Assembly: GCF_032854445.1 (NCBI RefSeq)
Contig: NC_088298.1
Location: 20,423,295-20,487,294 of the forward strand
Reading direction: 5' to 3'
Length of the DNA: 64,000 bases
From: Liolophura sinensis
Taxonomy: Eukaryota > Mollusca > Polyplacophora > Chitonida > Chitonidae
The notes beneath the pieces are model-generated. The model was not told the origin of the DNA, did no database searches, and saw nothing but the letters and a program-made list of their open reading frames with translations. A program made the translations under genes and the position numbers. Shown one piece after another: positions 10,078-22,000 of the stretch (its first letter is position 1; every line of letters begins with the position of its first letter).

Positions 10078-13000
10078 CTGAAACATACGGAAAAAAAATA
10101 CAGGTTAGATTAAACAGTGATTAAAATTTAATATTCTTAACGAGAAATAAAAAGAAACATGCGTACATGTACGCATGCAAATAACAGAGGACTAGAAACG
10201 GATACTGACATATCATTTAGAATGAATTAATGACCCAGCTTTACTTGCATGTACCCTAATTCTTCAACCATTTCATATATAAAAGAGCAACTTTCACTGC
10301 ACTTTATGAACATTTTTTATTGGATTTTGGAGACAAAACTACATGTAGTTTGGTTGGATTGGACAGTTTCAGGGATTCACAAAATGTACAATTTTATCAG
10401 TCAGCAAAGAATAATGCCTTCAGAATATGCCTAAAAAAAACAACTTGCAAACATGCAAAAAGCTTGAAGGATTACAGTATTTCACCAGGAACATATCAGA
10501 ACCAGAAAACAGTTATGAATCACTCTGCTATTTAAATTTGAATTTTTCTTTTGAGGTTTGACATCTTTAAGGAAAAAAAAGATGAGTAACATTACAGAAT
10601 TTTCAAAAGGTGACAAAAAATTTACAATCACAACATTTAAAAAACTGATAAGAAATCATTTTTAAAAAATTACAAACAAAACATCTGAAAAAACCATCAC
10701 CCTGAGTAAAAGCTGGAGATAACAATTGCAAGCAACCAAAAAATAATGCATACTAAATCTGTTAAAGGAGAAGAAAACATAAAAATGATGCCAACTCAGA
10801 TGAAAGAGCATCAAAACTTATTTGCAAATATGATCTTTAATACTTTTGGGGATTTTTTTTTTTCAAAAGAAAAGGGTAGTTGAAAATATTTTTGCATGGT
10901 GGGTATTTGGGACCAACTTTTGGTATTTATCATTGTTGCATAATAATGTTCTAAATAAGGATGTGATGCTTGTCTAATAAATTTATTTGAATGTCAATTT
11001 GTTGTTTATATCGAAACATGTGAATTTAACCTAAATAATGATAATATTCATGAACATATTAAAAATATAAATATGATCTAAATTGAGGTTTAATACATTT
11101 GTTAGCTGAAAAAAAAAAAACAAATTCTAGCTCAAAAATATTTATTAAACCTGTGTTACATCCTCATTTATGACATTATTAAACAAAGACCAAATACCAA
11201 AAGGCTGTTCCAAATACCCACCATACAAAAATTATATTCAAGTGTCTTTTCTTCCTCAAGGAAAAAATCAGAAAAAATATTGAAGACCACACTGAGATAC
11301 AAGTTTTTGCCGTGTTTCATCCGCAGTTTATGTCATTCTTATGTTTCCTCCACCTTTAACAGATCCCAAAATGCAGAAGCGCTGTCACTTTTATTTTTAA
11401 AATTAGCAACTAAATTTGTCTGAAAAACATGTTGCGCATATTCTGCCTTGTTGTACTCGAAGAGTTTTAGTGTTTAAAAACTTCTGAAATCAAGTTACGA
11501 TGTACAAATGGCAAAAGATTTTGCAAGTTTCCGCCTACATGCAGTATGACATGCAGTCACTTGTGCAAAACAAATCATGCAAGGATGTAGCATACACGCA
11601 TGTGCAACTTGTAACAAATTGTAACAAGCCTGTGTCATACACGGAGTAACTGAAATGATACATAAAATTAGTAGAATATTAACAAAAAGTTGAAAAGTTT
11701 TAAAGTTTTGGTCATGTGATAATTATATGTACACATTTATTTTATTTATTACATTTATTTATTTAAATGTTGTTTAATTCCATACTCAAAATAATTTTGT
11801 TTCAAGTAAATAAGGGTGTCCATTGATAAGCATAGGCAGCAAAAAATCTTTACAAATCCACAAACGTCTGCTTTCAACCAAGTCCTCAGGCTTAACAACC
11901 ATGGAAATATACATGTACGTACAAATTTAATGGCAACAAGTGTACTGGGCACCTGTGGTTATCTCCTCTTGGTTTAGAACTCTCCTGTTTTGTGACATGA
12001 GATCTTTTGTCCTGTGACAAATTTTATGAATGCAATTTTGACTTGGTAACACAAACAGGATAACATATGAATCCTAGGATTAGTCAGGAAATGAATGGGC
12101 TGAAATTAAAAATTGAAAATGTTAAAGAGGAGAAAGTAAAACGAAAGTCATAAATGAGAAAACTAGAACCATGCAGACATCCATGCACTTTTCATATGAA
12201 TGCAGCCTTCTCCAGTTACAAAACCACCAAGCTTACAACAGAAGCGCTTAGTTGCAAAACAAAAGCCAGTCACAACAGAAATTTGCAAGGCAACTAACAA
12301 CAATCCTAAAGCCAAATCCTAAGTTACACTTTGACACGACTCACTCCCTACATGTATCATGTATCTTTCAAGACAGCAGAAAATGAGTTCAAATTAAAAT
12401 CCTTGCATGGTTGTGATGGCACCATTAAACTCAGTTTCTGATTTTCTTTCTTTTTTTTTTTCTTTTTAGTAAAATTTACAGGCTGTAGTGATTTACCTGT
12501 TGGTCAAGACTACATTTAGCACTACTCTGGATAACAGTATTTGTTCCGCAAAGTTTATAATTTCAATGGGAAGCAGGGAAAAATTCTGAGCGAAATCTTG
12601 TCTCCAAGTCAACAACGAAACAATGTTTTTTTTTTCCTTTTCAAAGAAAGAAAATGTAAACAGTCAGAAACTTATTTAAGTGGATTGGTTTAATACGAAC
12701 ATCCTTTCTGCCACAGTGAAGGAGAGCGAGATATAATATCTCAATGAGTGAGATATGTAGGCTGTAGGCTTGCCCCAACATCTACACTACGCTACACTAA
12801 AACCGTGTGAATGAATTACCCTTCCGTCTCCTATCCTTTGGAAAATGTTTAGCACCATGTTTAACGGGAGAATTTTTGAGAAAGTGAATCTGAGATGGGG
12901 AATCGGCAGAGCTGGACAGGCTACTTGTGCTGCCCCCAAAATCCATCATAGTGTCCAATAAACTTGCACGCGTCTGCAAACAAAATCAGCACACATTTAT

Positions 13001-16000
13001 CACGTCAGGATTGCATCGAGAGATCAATTTTATCCAGCGAAAGACGATTTCCACTGTGAATGTTTTAAGTAAAATATTACCTGTAACTTCCTGCTAATTA
13101 ATTACGAGTAATTTTGCTTCTGTGAAGAGATTGCCATGGCAACAAGTGTACTGGGCACCTGTGGTTATCTCCTCTTGGCTTAGAACTCTCCTGTTTTGTG
13201 ATATGAGATCATTTGTATAAATGATATACCAATGTCATAACATAAAAAATATTACAATGCTTGCAACATGCGCAAACTATCGCACATACACATATGTAAG
13301 TACCATAATTTAGTATACAGAGATAACTATCTGGCCACCATATATGTACAGCTGATTACTGTGAAGGGACACCATGCATTTAATATATAATTAGACAAAC
13401 AGTACTAGCGTCATGTCCAGAATCTCTTGTAGCTCCAGACTATTTTTGTAAACAAATAATAAAAAGAAAGCAAGTCCACAAAAGAGAAGCGTTGTAATAA
13501 AAAGGAAATCAATTTGTGGATGTGCAATAATCCACGATTTACCAAAATGTACAATTTCGTTTAATTCCATCAGATTTCTGTGTAGTTCAATTTTGGGTGA
13601 AAAGTTTTGTTGAAGGAGAGGAAAAGACCCTGAAGAGTTCCATACACATACACAATCTACCATTCAATATATCACAGACAAGTTTAGTACAAAAAACACA
13701 GAGATAGCTAAGTACAAATTACCATTTTCTGGTCTTAGCCTAATTCCTCAACCATTTCTCATATGAAAGAGTAAATTTCAGTAAAATTTATGCACATTTT
13801 TAATTGATTTTTGAGACACAACTACATTGGTTGGATTTCCTAGTTTTAGGGCTTCACAAAAAGTATAACCTTATCAGGTAACACAGAATAAATGCCTTCA
13901 GAATGTGCCTGAATAAACACGGTGCAAACAGCCAAAAAGTTGAGGAATTACGGTACACAAGACATTTAGAGAGAAAATCTGCATACATTCAAACTTCAGG
14001 TCAAGGCTAAAAATGCAAATGTAGATTCCCAACATTTTCTAAAACACTCCTTTTGGAGAAAGTAGTGTCACCCACTGGACAAAGGTTGACCTTGTAACAT
14101 GGGTAATATTTGTACTACCACTTTCTCCAAAGGGGTGTTCTCAAAAATGTTTGACACTATTTTCAGGCCTGCACGTTGTGGGACATAGGACACTAAATAA
14201 ACGGTCTTTGTGACAGGTTCTATCTCTCCCACCCCTAAATAAATCGCAGACAAAAACAATGCCCCCCTTCCCCTCCCTACAATTTCCAAAACCATGGCAT
14301 CAACCTACCTCAGCATCTCTTGCAATCATTTCCTCTGGTGAAATTACGTGGTTGCCGTGGTGACGGCGTTGAGCACTGTGATGCTGAGGAAGGAAGGACT
14401 CTTCGGAAAGGTCCTGAAGATGATTATGGAAATCCTCATCTTGTTCCTGATAGGACGATTTGGCATACTCATTCATCCAATCAGAGCTGTAGCTGCCGTC
14501 GTCTGTGTGAAGCAGAGCCACATCTCGAACCATGACTTCCCCACTGCATGGCTCCAGGTAAAACTCATCATCTTCCACCCAGTGGAAACCATCTGTGGAC
14601 TCTTCTTTGTTGGAAGGCTGAAAGTCGTCCAGGCGAAGATCTCCTGAGCTTCCGCCAACGCTGTCTAGACTCGACAAACTTCTATTGAGATCATCAACGG
14701 TCTGAGATAGAGACGCAATTTGCTGGGAAATTTTGTCAAACTCTGCCATTTTTTCATTGGACGTCCCCGTTGCTAAGGAAGGGTTGGTGCACAAGTCCTG
14801 AACACAGTTTTCTAACGGGGTTCCAACTACAGCATTCCCAGAGTTCAATGCACCAAGGTCTAAGTCACTACCCATAATTCCACTACCTGAACATAGACTT
14901 TTGTTTGACCCAACACGACAAAGGCTGTAAAATTCCCTTCGAAAAGATGTTTGAGCATCAATATCACCTTCTGAGTCCTCCTCTGTTGCCATGGCAACAT
15001 CCTCACATTGAGCCGCCGATGCTTCGCAGCTTCCTTCGTCGAAATTATTTTCGAAAGTCCTGTCATTACTTTTAAGCAAAATAAAGTTGCTGTCGTTTGT
15101 TTCACACAAATGACTGTCAATGTCTTTGTCCGAAAATTGAAGAAGCCACTCATCAACGTCTTTGGAGCTTTTCAAGTTTTTTAAATCCTTGGTAAAATTT
15201 AATCCTCCCTAGAATAAAAAAAGAGAATAACATAATGTAATCAGCTGGCCATTTTCACATCCAAACCCATATTAGTTTCAAGCCAAGACTACAAAGGCAT
15301 GATAAAATTTATGTATTATTTGCCTATGTAAAATAGAAACATGAAAGAAACATTAAAACTGCAACTGAAAAATATGTTGAACTGTAGGAGAAAATCACGT
15401 AAAAAGATTTAAAGATTTCTGGACTTAACTTCTCGAGATACGCCTTATTCTTTGTCCTTCATGGAGAAAACACATACCTTTGTTGCTTCCGCCAATGTCT
15501 GTTTTGGGTTCCACTCCGGGAGGGAGTTCCTTCCCTTTGGTCGCTGTTGCCAGAGGGCTATAAAATTTATTGTCTCTTCAAAGTCACTCTCAGAGTCACT
15601 GCTGTAATTGTACACATCCTGTGGGGAGTCAAAAAATTTATTTATTTTTTTGATTGTAGAAATCATAAAGTTTCATGTGAAGGACTTTCAGCAACCTGCA
15701 GATGGTCGTGGGTCCCCCCCCCCCCACTTCCCCTGCAAACTGTGTCCAGTTTCCTCCCACCATAATGCTGGCCACCATCTTGTAAGTGAAGTACTCTTGA
15801 GTACAACATAAAACACAAATCAAATAAAGAAATACAATGATATATGAAACCTCATCTGGGAAGAATGAAACAGACTGATGAACGAGACAACCCATAAGTC
15901 TTGAGTGTTGCAGCAACCTGCGGATGGTCGTGGGTTTCCCCCGGGCTCTGCCCGGTTTCCTCCCACCATACAGCTGGCCGCCGTTGTATAAGTGAAATAT

Positions 16001-19000
16001 TATTGAGTACGGCGTAAAACACCAATCAACTAAATAATTAAATTTAATGAGTCAAACAAATCGCTTTTCAAAATAATTCTATGCTTAAATTCCACTGAAA
16101 AAAGGGCTTTGGTAGTTGAAAAAGTTGAAGATTTACAGTAAGTTTTGAGAGCATTGTCAGATTTGTTTTTTAATGAGAATATTCCTTTCCCATTTCTGTG
16201 ACGTGGTAAAGCTTGTGGCAAAGTTGGTGAGGAAGCACACCGACATGATATACCTTTCCACAATGTGAGTGAGTGATTGAGTGCTTGGGGTTTAACGTCG
16301 TTCTCAACAATTTTTCAGTCATATGACGACGAAGGAATCATTAGGGTGCATGTACGTGTAATGTGCCTCCTTGTTGCAGGGCGGATTTCCACCGCTCTTT
16401 TATTTAGTGCTGCTTCACTATCCCCTTCATGCTGAACGCCAAGCGAGGAAGTTACAACTTCCTCTTTTAAAGTCTTAGGTGTGACTCGATCAAGGATTGA
16501 TCCTGGATCTACCGGTCCCGAAGCGGACGCTCTACCAACTGTGCTATCTGGGCCGGTCCCACAATGTGTAATCCCTACCTGCCACATCCAATGGCTAGTG
16601 CAGGGCTTCAGTGCCATATATGCAGATTTATAATTCATTCTGAACACAAATTTACAATGGTTGGATTGGCCAATTTCAGGGCTTCACAAAAAGTATAATT
16701 TTATCAGTCTACACAGAATAATGCCTTCAGAATATCCTTGAATAAACACCTTGTAAACATGCGAAAAGGTTGAAGAAATAGATTATGTCACATGTCAATG
16801 TTTAATAGTTAAATCTCAAACTTGACTTGTGATTTACTTCATACATTTGATCAGAAATGAAACTTTTCTGACTTTTTAAACATTTGATGAGAAATGAAAC
16901 TTTTCTGACTTCCTTCAAACATCTCATCAGAAATGAAACTTTTCTGACTTTCTTCAAACATTTGATCAATAATGAAACTTTTCTGACTTTCTTCAAAGAT
17001 TTGATCAGAAGTGAAACTTTTATCCGATTTTTCTTCACACATCTGATCAGAAATGAAACTTTTCTTTCTTCACACATCTGATCAGAAATGAAACTTTTCT
17101 GACTTCTTCACACATACGATTGGAAATAACCTTTTCTGAATTTCATCTTACATTTAATCAGAAATGAAACTGGTTTGACTTTCTTCATGGATATGATCAG
17201 AAATAAGATGTAGATAAGACTATACTTACATCCGAAAAATGCTCTCGGTGAAGCAACATGGCTGCCTTCTGTGACAGGGTGTCTTCATCAATCAGCACCT
17301 GACGGGGGCTACGTCGTAACGAGAGCGACATCGATGAGAGAGGTGTGCAGGGCAGAGTGATGTCTCCTAGCGAAGCCGAGCGTTCATTACCACCACCCGC
17401 TGAAATGTTTGTGACTTGAGGCTCATGTCGGCCCAGCCAAGAGTTTGTGATGCGTTGTTTCTTGTGCAGGTCTGAATCAGATAAAGATTTCAACATTCTG
17501 AGTTTAACAGGACGGACATGTTCGTCTGCTTTTTTAACTGAATGCTGCATTTTTCTTTGAGCTGACTTCACCCGTGCTCCCATCTTCCGACGGATGTAGT
17601 TGTCTGCTGCTGAACTCTGCGATGCGTCGCTTTCCTCAGTGATATCGTGAAGGATTCGACAGTCTCTCGTCCGTCCCTCAATTTGTACATCAGGACTTTG
17701 TACATCTGACAGCTGACTGTCAAGACCTCCGTACATCAGGTAATTCTCAACACTATCACTTTCCACCATTTTCATTTGTGTCAGCGAGTCTTCGGAACCA
17801 TCGCTTATTGGTGAGATTGAGTCAGGACTGGAAAATTCTTCGGCAAGCGCCGCACAAAGTAAATCTTTCGAGGATATGTCTGTTAGAACTGAATCTGCAA
17901 AATGGCTTTGTGTTACTTCGTTGTCTGTGGATTTGGCACTCCCTAATACACTGGTTTGTTTCTCTACTGAAAAATTATTGTTCTCTTTGCTTTGTTCAAA
18001 ACTGTTTGGCACGGTTGTCTCCCTTTCGTGGAGATCTTCAGAAGATCTCTTTGCAGAGTTCTCCAGTGTCCTATGTGAAGATTTCAAATCTTCATCTACA
18101 GATAAATTACTATGATCATTGCTTTTGGCCACCAATGCTAAATCCTTGGTGAGTACTGGTAAAGGATTTTGAGTAGCACCACTGTTTACTGTTGATAAAT
18201 CTTCATTCAAATTACTGGTGGTCATGGTGATGGAACCATTATAGCTGTGACGGAAGTTTTTCTTCGGTTCATTCTGGGCCATGTTTTTGGACAAGTAATT
18301 AAAGTCGCCATGGAAACTGTAGCGGTTGCTCTTACAAGGTGGTCTTTCCACACTTGACGCATTTGCTTCAAACATTTTCGCCATCTGACGAACTCTACTT
18401 GTGGTGGGTGATGGAGTTTGGACAACCGTACTCTCTTTGGGTGTAGTTTTGGCTTCTGCAGAAACAGACGATGAGCGAAATAAAGGAAGTTTACTTGGTT
18501 TTCGTGGACTTGTGGGTTTAGGAGGTGGTTGAGGCGGGGTAGTCTTCTTCTTGTTTGACTTTAGAGCCACGGGCATTTTCGACGGCTTCGGAGGCGGTTT
18601 AGGGGGCTGCTTTATGAAAACAGGTGAAGGTGATGTGGTGTCGTCAGTAAAACAAGGTGACACAGACGTAATTTCCAGACTATCCTGCTTCAAAAGTCCA
18701 CCTCTTTTCACCGTTCCGTCAGCGTACTTTTCAGATGCCTCCTGGTGGACATCGCTCGACATTGTTGAATAGCCATCATCTTTGCTTCCTGATCGTTCCA
18801 CGCGAATACTCTCGCTGCTTGAATCCGATGAAATACTTGGATGCTTATAAACAAAAGAAATGCAGGAGTTCCCGCAGAATGGCTCAACAAGAACAGTCTC
18901 TCTGGGCACTGTAGGGGTGTCTATACCTGGCACGTATGTAGAGTTAGTTGCACAATATTCAAAAGCTTTCGAAATATGGTTTGGATCTGTCATGGCGCTT

Positions 19001-22000
19001 GCAATGACAACGGTTCGATTCCTATCAGGCAGTTTTTGGTAGTTTCGCTTCGAGCTCGTTGATGGAGTTGATGTTATATTTGGCGGCAAAAGGTCTGGAG
19101 TTCGTCTCGATGAATGATTGGAAATTTTTCGAGGTAAGGCGGACACTTTTCCTGACTTACTAACAGGGGGTCTAGCACCATATTTGGAGTTGCCTGACGA
19201 AGTAGAGTCAGTCTGATTGGTCGAGCTAGTAGCGTATTTCAGTGAAGAAGGATGTGATTGGTCCGTTTTGAATTTAAATGATTTGGAAGTCACGCTGCTG
19301 TCCGTTTTCGTTTTGGCCAACGGCAGCGAGGAGGACTTTGTTTCAATCCTCTTGGGGATTATCGAGCGCGAATGTGCATTTGATTTGCAACTTGCGGAGG
19401 TAGATCCGTTTCTCCTGAGCTCCAGAGATTGGGGCCTCTCGGGAGGGGTGGAAGATCCATGGGTCTGCATAGGTGTGGGGATGCTAACTGAGGCCCTGAA
19501 AGGGGTGGAGGTAGACGCTAGAGTAATCTGTGGCCCCGAAGGCCCCGAAGAACCTGAAGACCCTGACTTGTCTTCGCTTCGAACAGGAGAGGTAATGCAT
19601 GGTGTGTGGACCCCACTGTCGCTGTCCGGCGATGAGGTCTGCACAAGGCTGGCGATCCCTGAGAGAGAATTCTGCCCCGGTTTCATAGCGAAGAAAATGG
19701 AAGCCTCAGACACGGCCGGGATGGATAAATTCTCTATACTACTGCCTGCATGAGTCTCCTCCATCTCTGATTCGGCGACTTCCATTCCCACTCGATCATC
19801 CAGAATCTCATTCAGAGACATCGTGGAGGCGGAGCTAAAATCATGGGTCATCTGCACCGATTCGTCGTCATCGCTGCAGTCATCGATGGGTGAGAGAAAC
19901 GGTTGGTTGTCATGGCGACTGCCGGTCGGGCTCACCCACTCCCAACCTGGCGACTTGACGCCTTCCTCTCTGGAAAGTTTACGGACACACAGGCTGTCAG
20001 ATTCAGTGAGCAGGGGCGAGCTGGATAAATTCTGATTGGACAGGGACAAGGCACTTACAGATGAAGCACGGCTGTGATTAGCAGATAAACAGTTCTGTTC
20101 GCTTGGCCCACAAGCCACTATCCCTACGTGTTTCATCTTTGGACTGGAATTGCTTGACGCAGGGAACTCCGTTTCAATTTTCATTCTGAACCTTTTTTCC
20201 ACAGACCCTGGCGATGCTATGTGGCCGTTGCTATGACGAAGAAAACTCGGGTCACTGGTTGTCATGGCAGCATCTTTCCTGAAATCCCCGCCGTCCAGAG
20301 CATCTGAAGGGATACCCGCAAGCCCTAGCTGATCCTTCAACCAGGATGGCGAAGATTTGGGGTTTTTGGGTCGAGCACAATCATCGTAATTCTGAAAAAA
20401 TGATTACATTTTCATTTCACAAGTCATAAACTGCTTAAGTATGCCACATTTTGTGACATGATGTACATGGTATACTTCACATGATGGGTGTCAAATATAA
20501 CTTTATCTCACCACAGCATCAGATCACAAGCATGTCAGTCATAAATTTATTACAAAGCATTTGTCACATTTTGTCACTCGCTCGGCCATCCCTGCAACTT
20601 CCCTTATTGTTCACCATAAAAGGTCAGAGTTGCTTGCCTTAGAAGATGACAGTTGTTCACCTTAGAAAATGACAGTTGTTCACCTTAGAATATGACAGTT
20701 GTTCACCTTAGAAGATGACAGTTGTTCACCTTAAAAAGCCATTGATGGAGCTCAATACATATAGTACTTTTGAGACACTACTCTTGACATTTACTTCAAC
20801 ATTGATTTCAACAAATAAGACACTGAAATTGTGAATTTTATAATTTACGGTAATGTGCACACAGTGCATGAATAATGGCATATTTCCTGTCATGTTATTA
20901 TGCAAAACCTGATCAACACATGCAGAACTATTTCTGAGACACCACCTTGAACATTTGCATAATTCATTGACACTGACAATCAGTGCCAGATTTTCCCCAC
21001 CATGTATTAAAACAGACCTTACAAAATACTTACATAATCACTACAGATACTTTTTAGGGACTCGATGCTGTCCCTCAGGAAGGGCAGACTGGCCCTGCTG
21101 GAGGCGGGGGACTGGCGTCTCAGGTGAGGAATCTGGGAGACGCTACTCTGGCGAACTGCGCAAGGCTTTGTGTGGGTCTGCAAGACAACACCAAACACCA
21201 AGTTTGACAACTTGTGAATAGTTCTACACAAACTGTTCCATTCCACTGTCTTTCAAGATAATCAGACAAAATTAGAAAGGATTTAATTTTAACATGTTCT
21301 CATTAAAGATGTTCTCAGGGTTATTTTGATGGATCTATTGTTGCGCTGTGCCAATTACGGACAAAGCTAGTACTGTACAGATCTGCACATTTTCTGACAA
21401 ATGTCACATATGCATAACCTTCAAAAGGTGTAGGGAATTTTACAGCAAAAACTTTTTGTGCCCCATGGACAACCTAAAACCAGATTTCTATCTATTAGTG
21501 CCTGCCCAAGGGACAAATAGTCATTTCGCAATTTTAAGCACTTCTGATAAGTGTTAAGGAAATTCAACGTATGCCTGTCACGACATGAATAAACAACGAA
21601 CAATGTCATCAGACTTGGTGTTGATGACTGAAATACAGGACTGTCTTATTCATAGTTTTCTGGCTGTGAGTTCAAGTCAGCTCATGCCGGCTTCCTCTCT
21701 GGCTGTAAGTGGGAAGGTCTGCCAGCCACCTACGGATGGTTGTGGTTTTCCCCTGGGCTCTGCCCAGTTTCCTCCCACTATAATGCTGGGCGTTCTCGTA
21801 AAAGTGGAATATTCTTGAGTATGGCGTAAAACACCAATCCAATAAATAAATAAATATTCACATTTTTCAGTGATGTCATACATGTAACTGCTCTGAGCCA
21901 ATCATCGGCTCACTCTTTGATCATGTGACTAAAGTACTGGAAATCAAAACAAAGCAAATTTAACCCAGAAAAGAGCATGTACGTGTAGGCTTCATAAACT

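Larger units (their letters stand above)
10078..12819. other. NCKAP5: Last intron of the NCKAP5-like gene (2.7 kb)
   Basis: No coding sequence supported. It contains a MITE at 10254-10477, a large fold-back element at about 10851-11270, and the first copy of an 80-bp dispersed repeat at 11931-12010. The remainder is AT-rich with short poly-A and poly-T runs. Confidence 0.7.

Noticed and set aside
13391-13663. 90-codon minus-strand opening with a hydrophobic, membrane-like segment
   Set aside because: Lies in the j-k intron, lacks convincing splice sites, and A/T-rich DNA often yields hydrophobic translations.
14068-14295. 75-codon minus opening directly after exon j
   Set aside because: Read-through past a good donor (GTAGGTTG); exon k joins in phase.
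16030-16263. 77-codon minus opening upstream of exon i, considered as an extra exon
   Set aside because: No acceptor/donor pair in phase, and exons h and i already join in phase 0.
16500-16560. tRNA gene-like sequence
   Set aside because: It is the head of a SINE-2 copy with target duplications; no acceptor stem closes.
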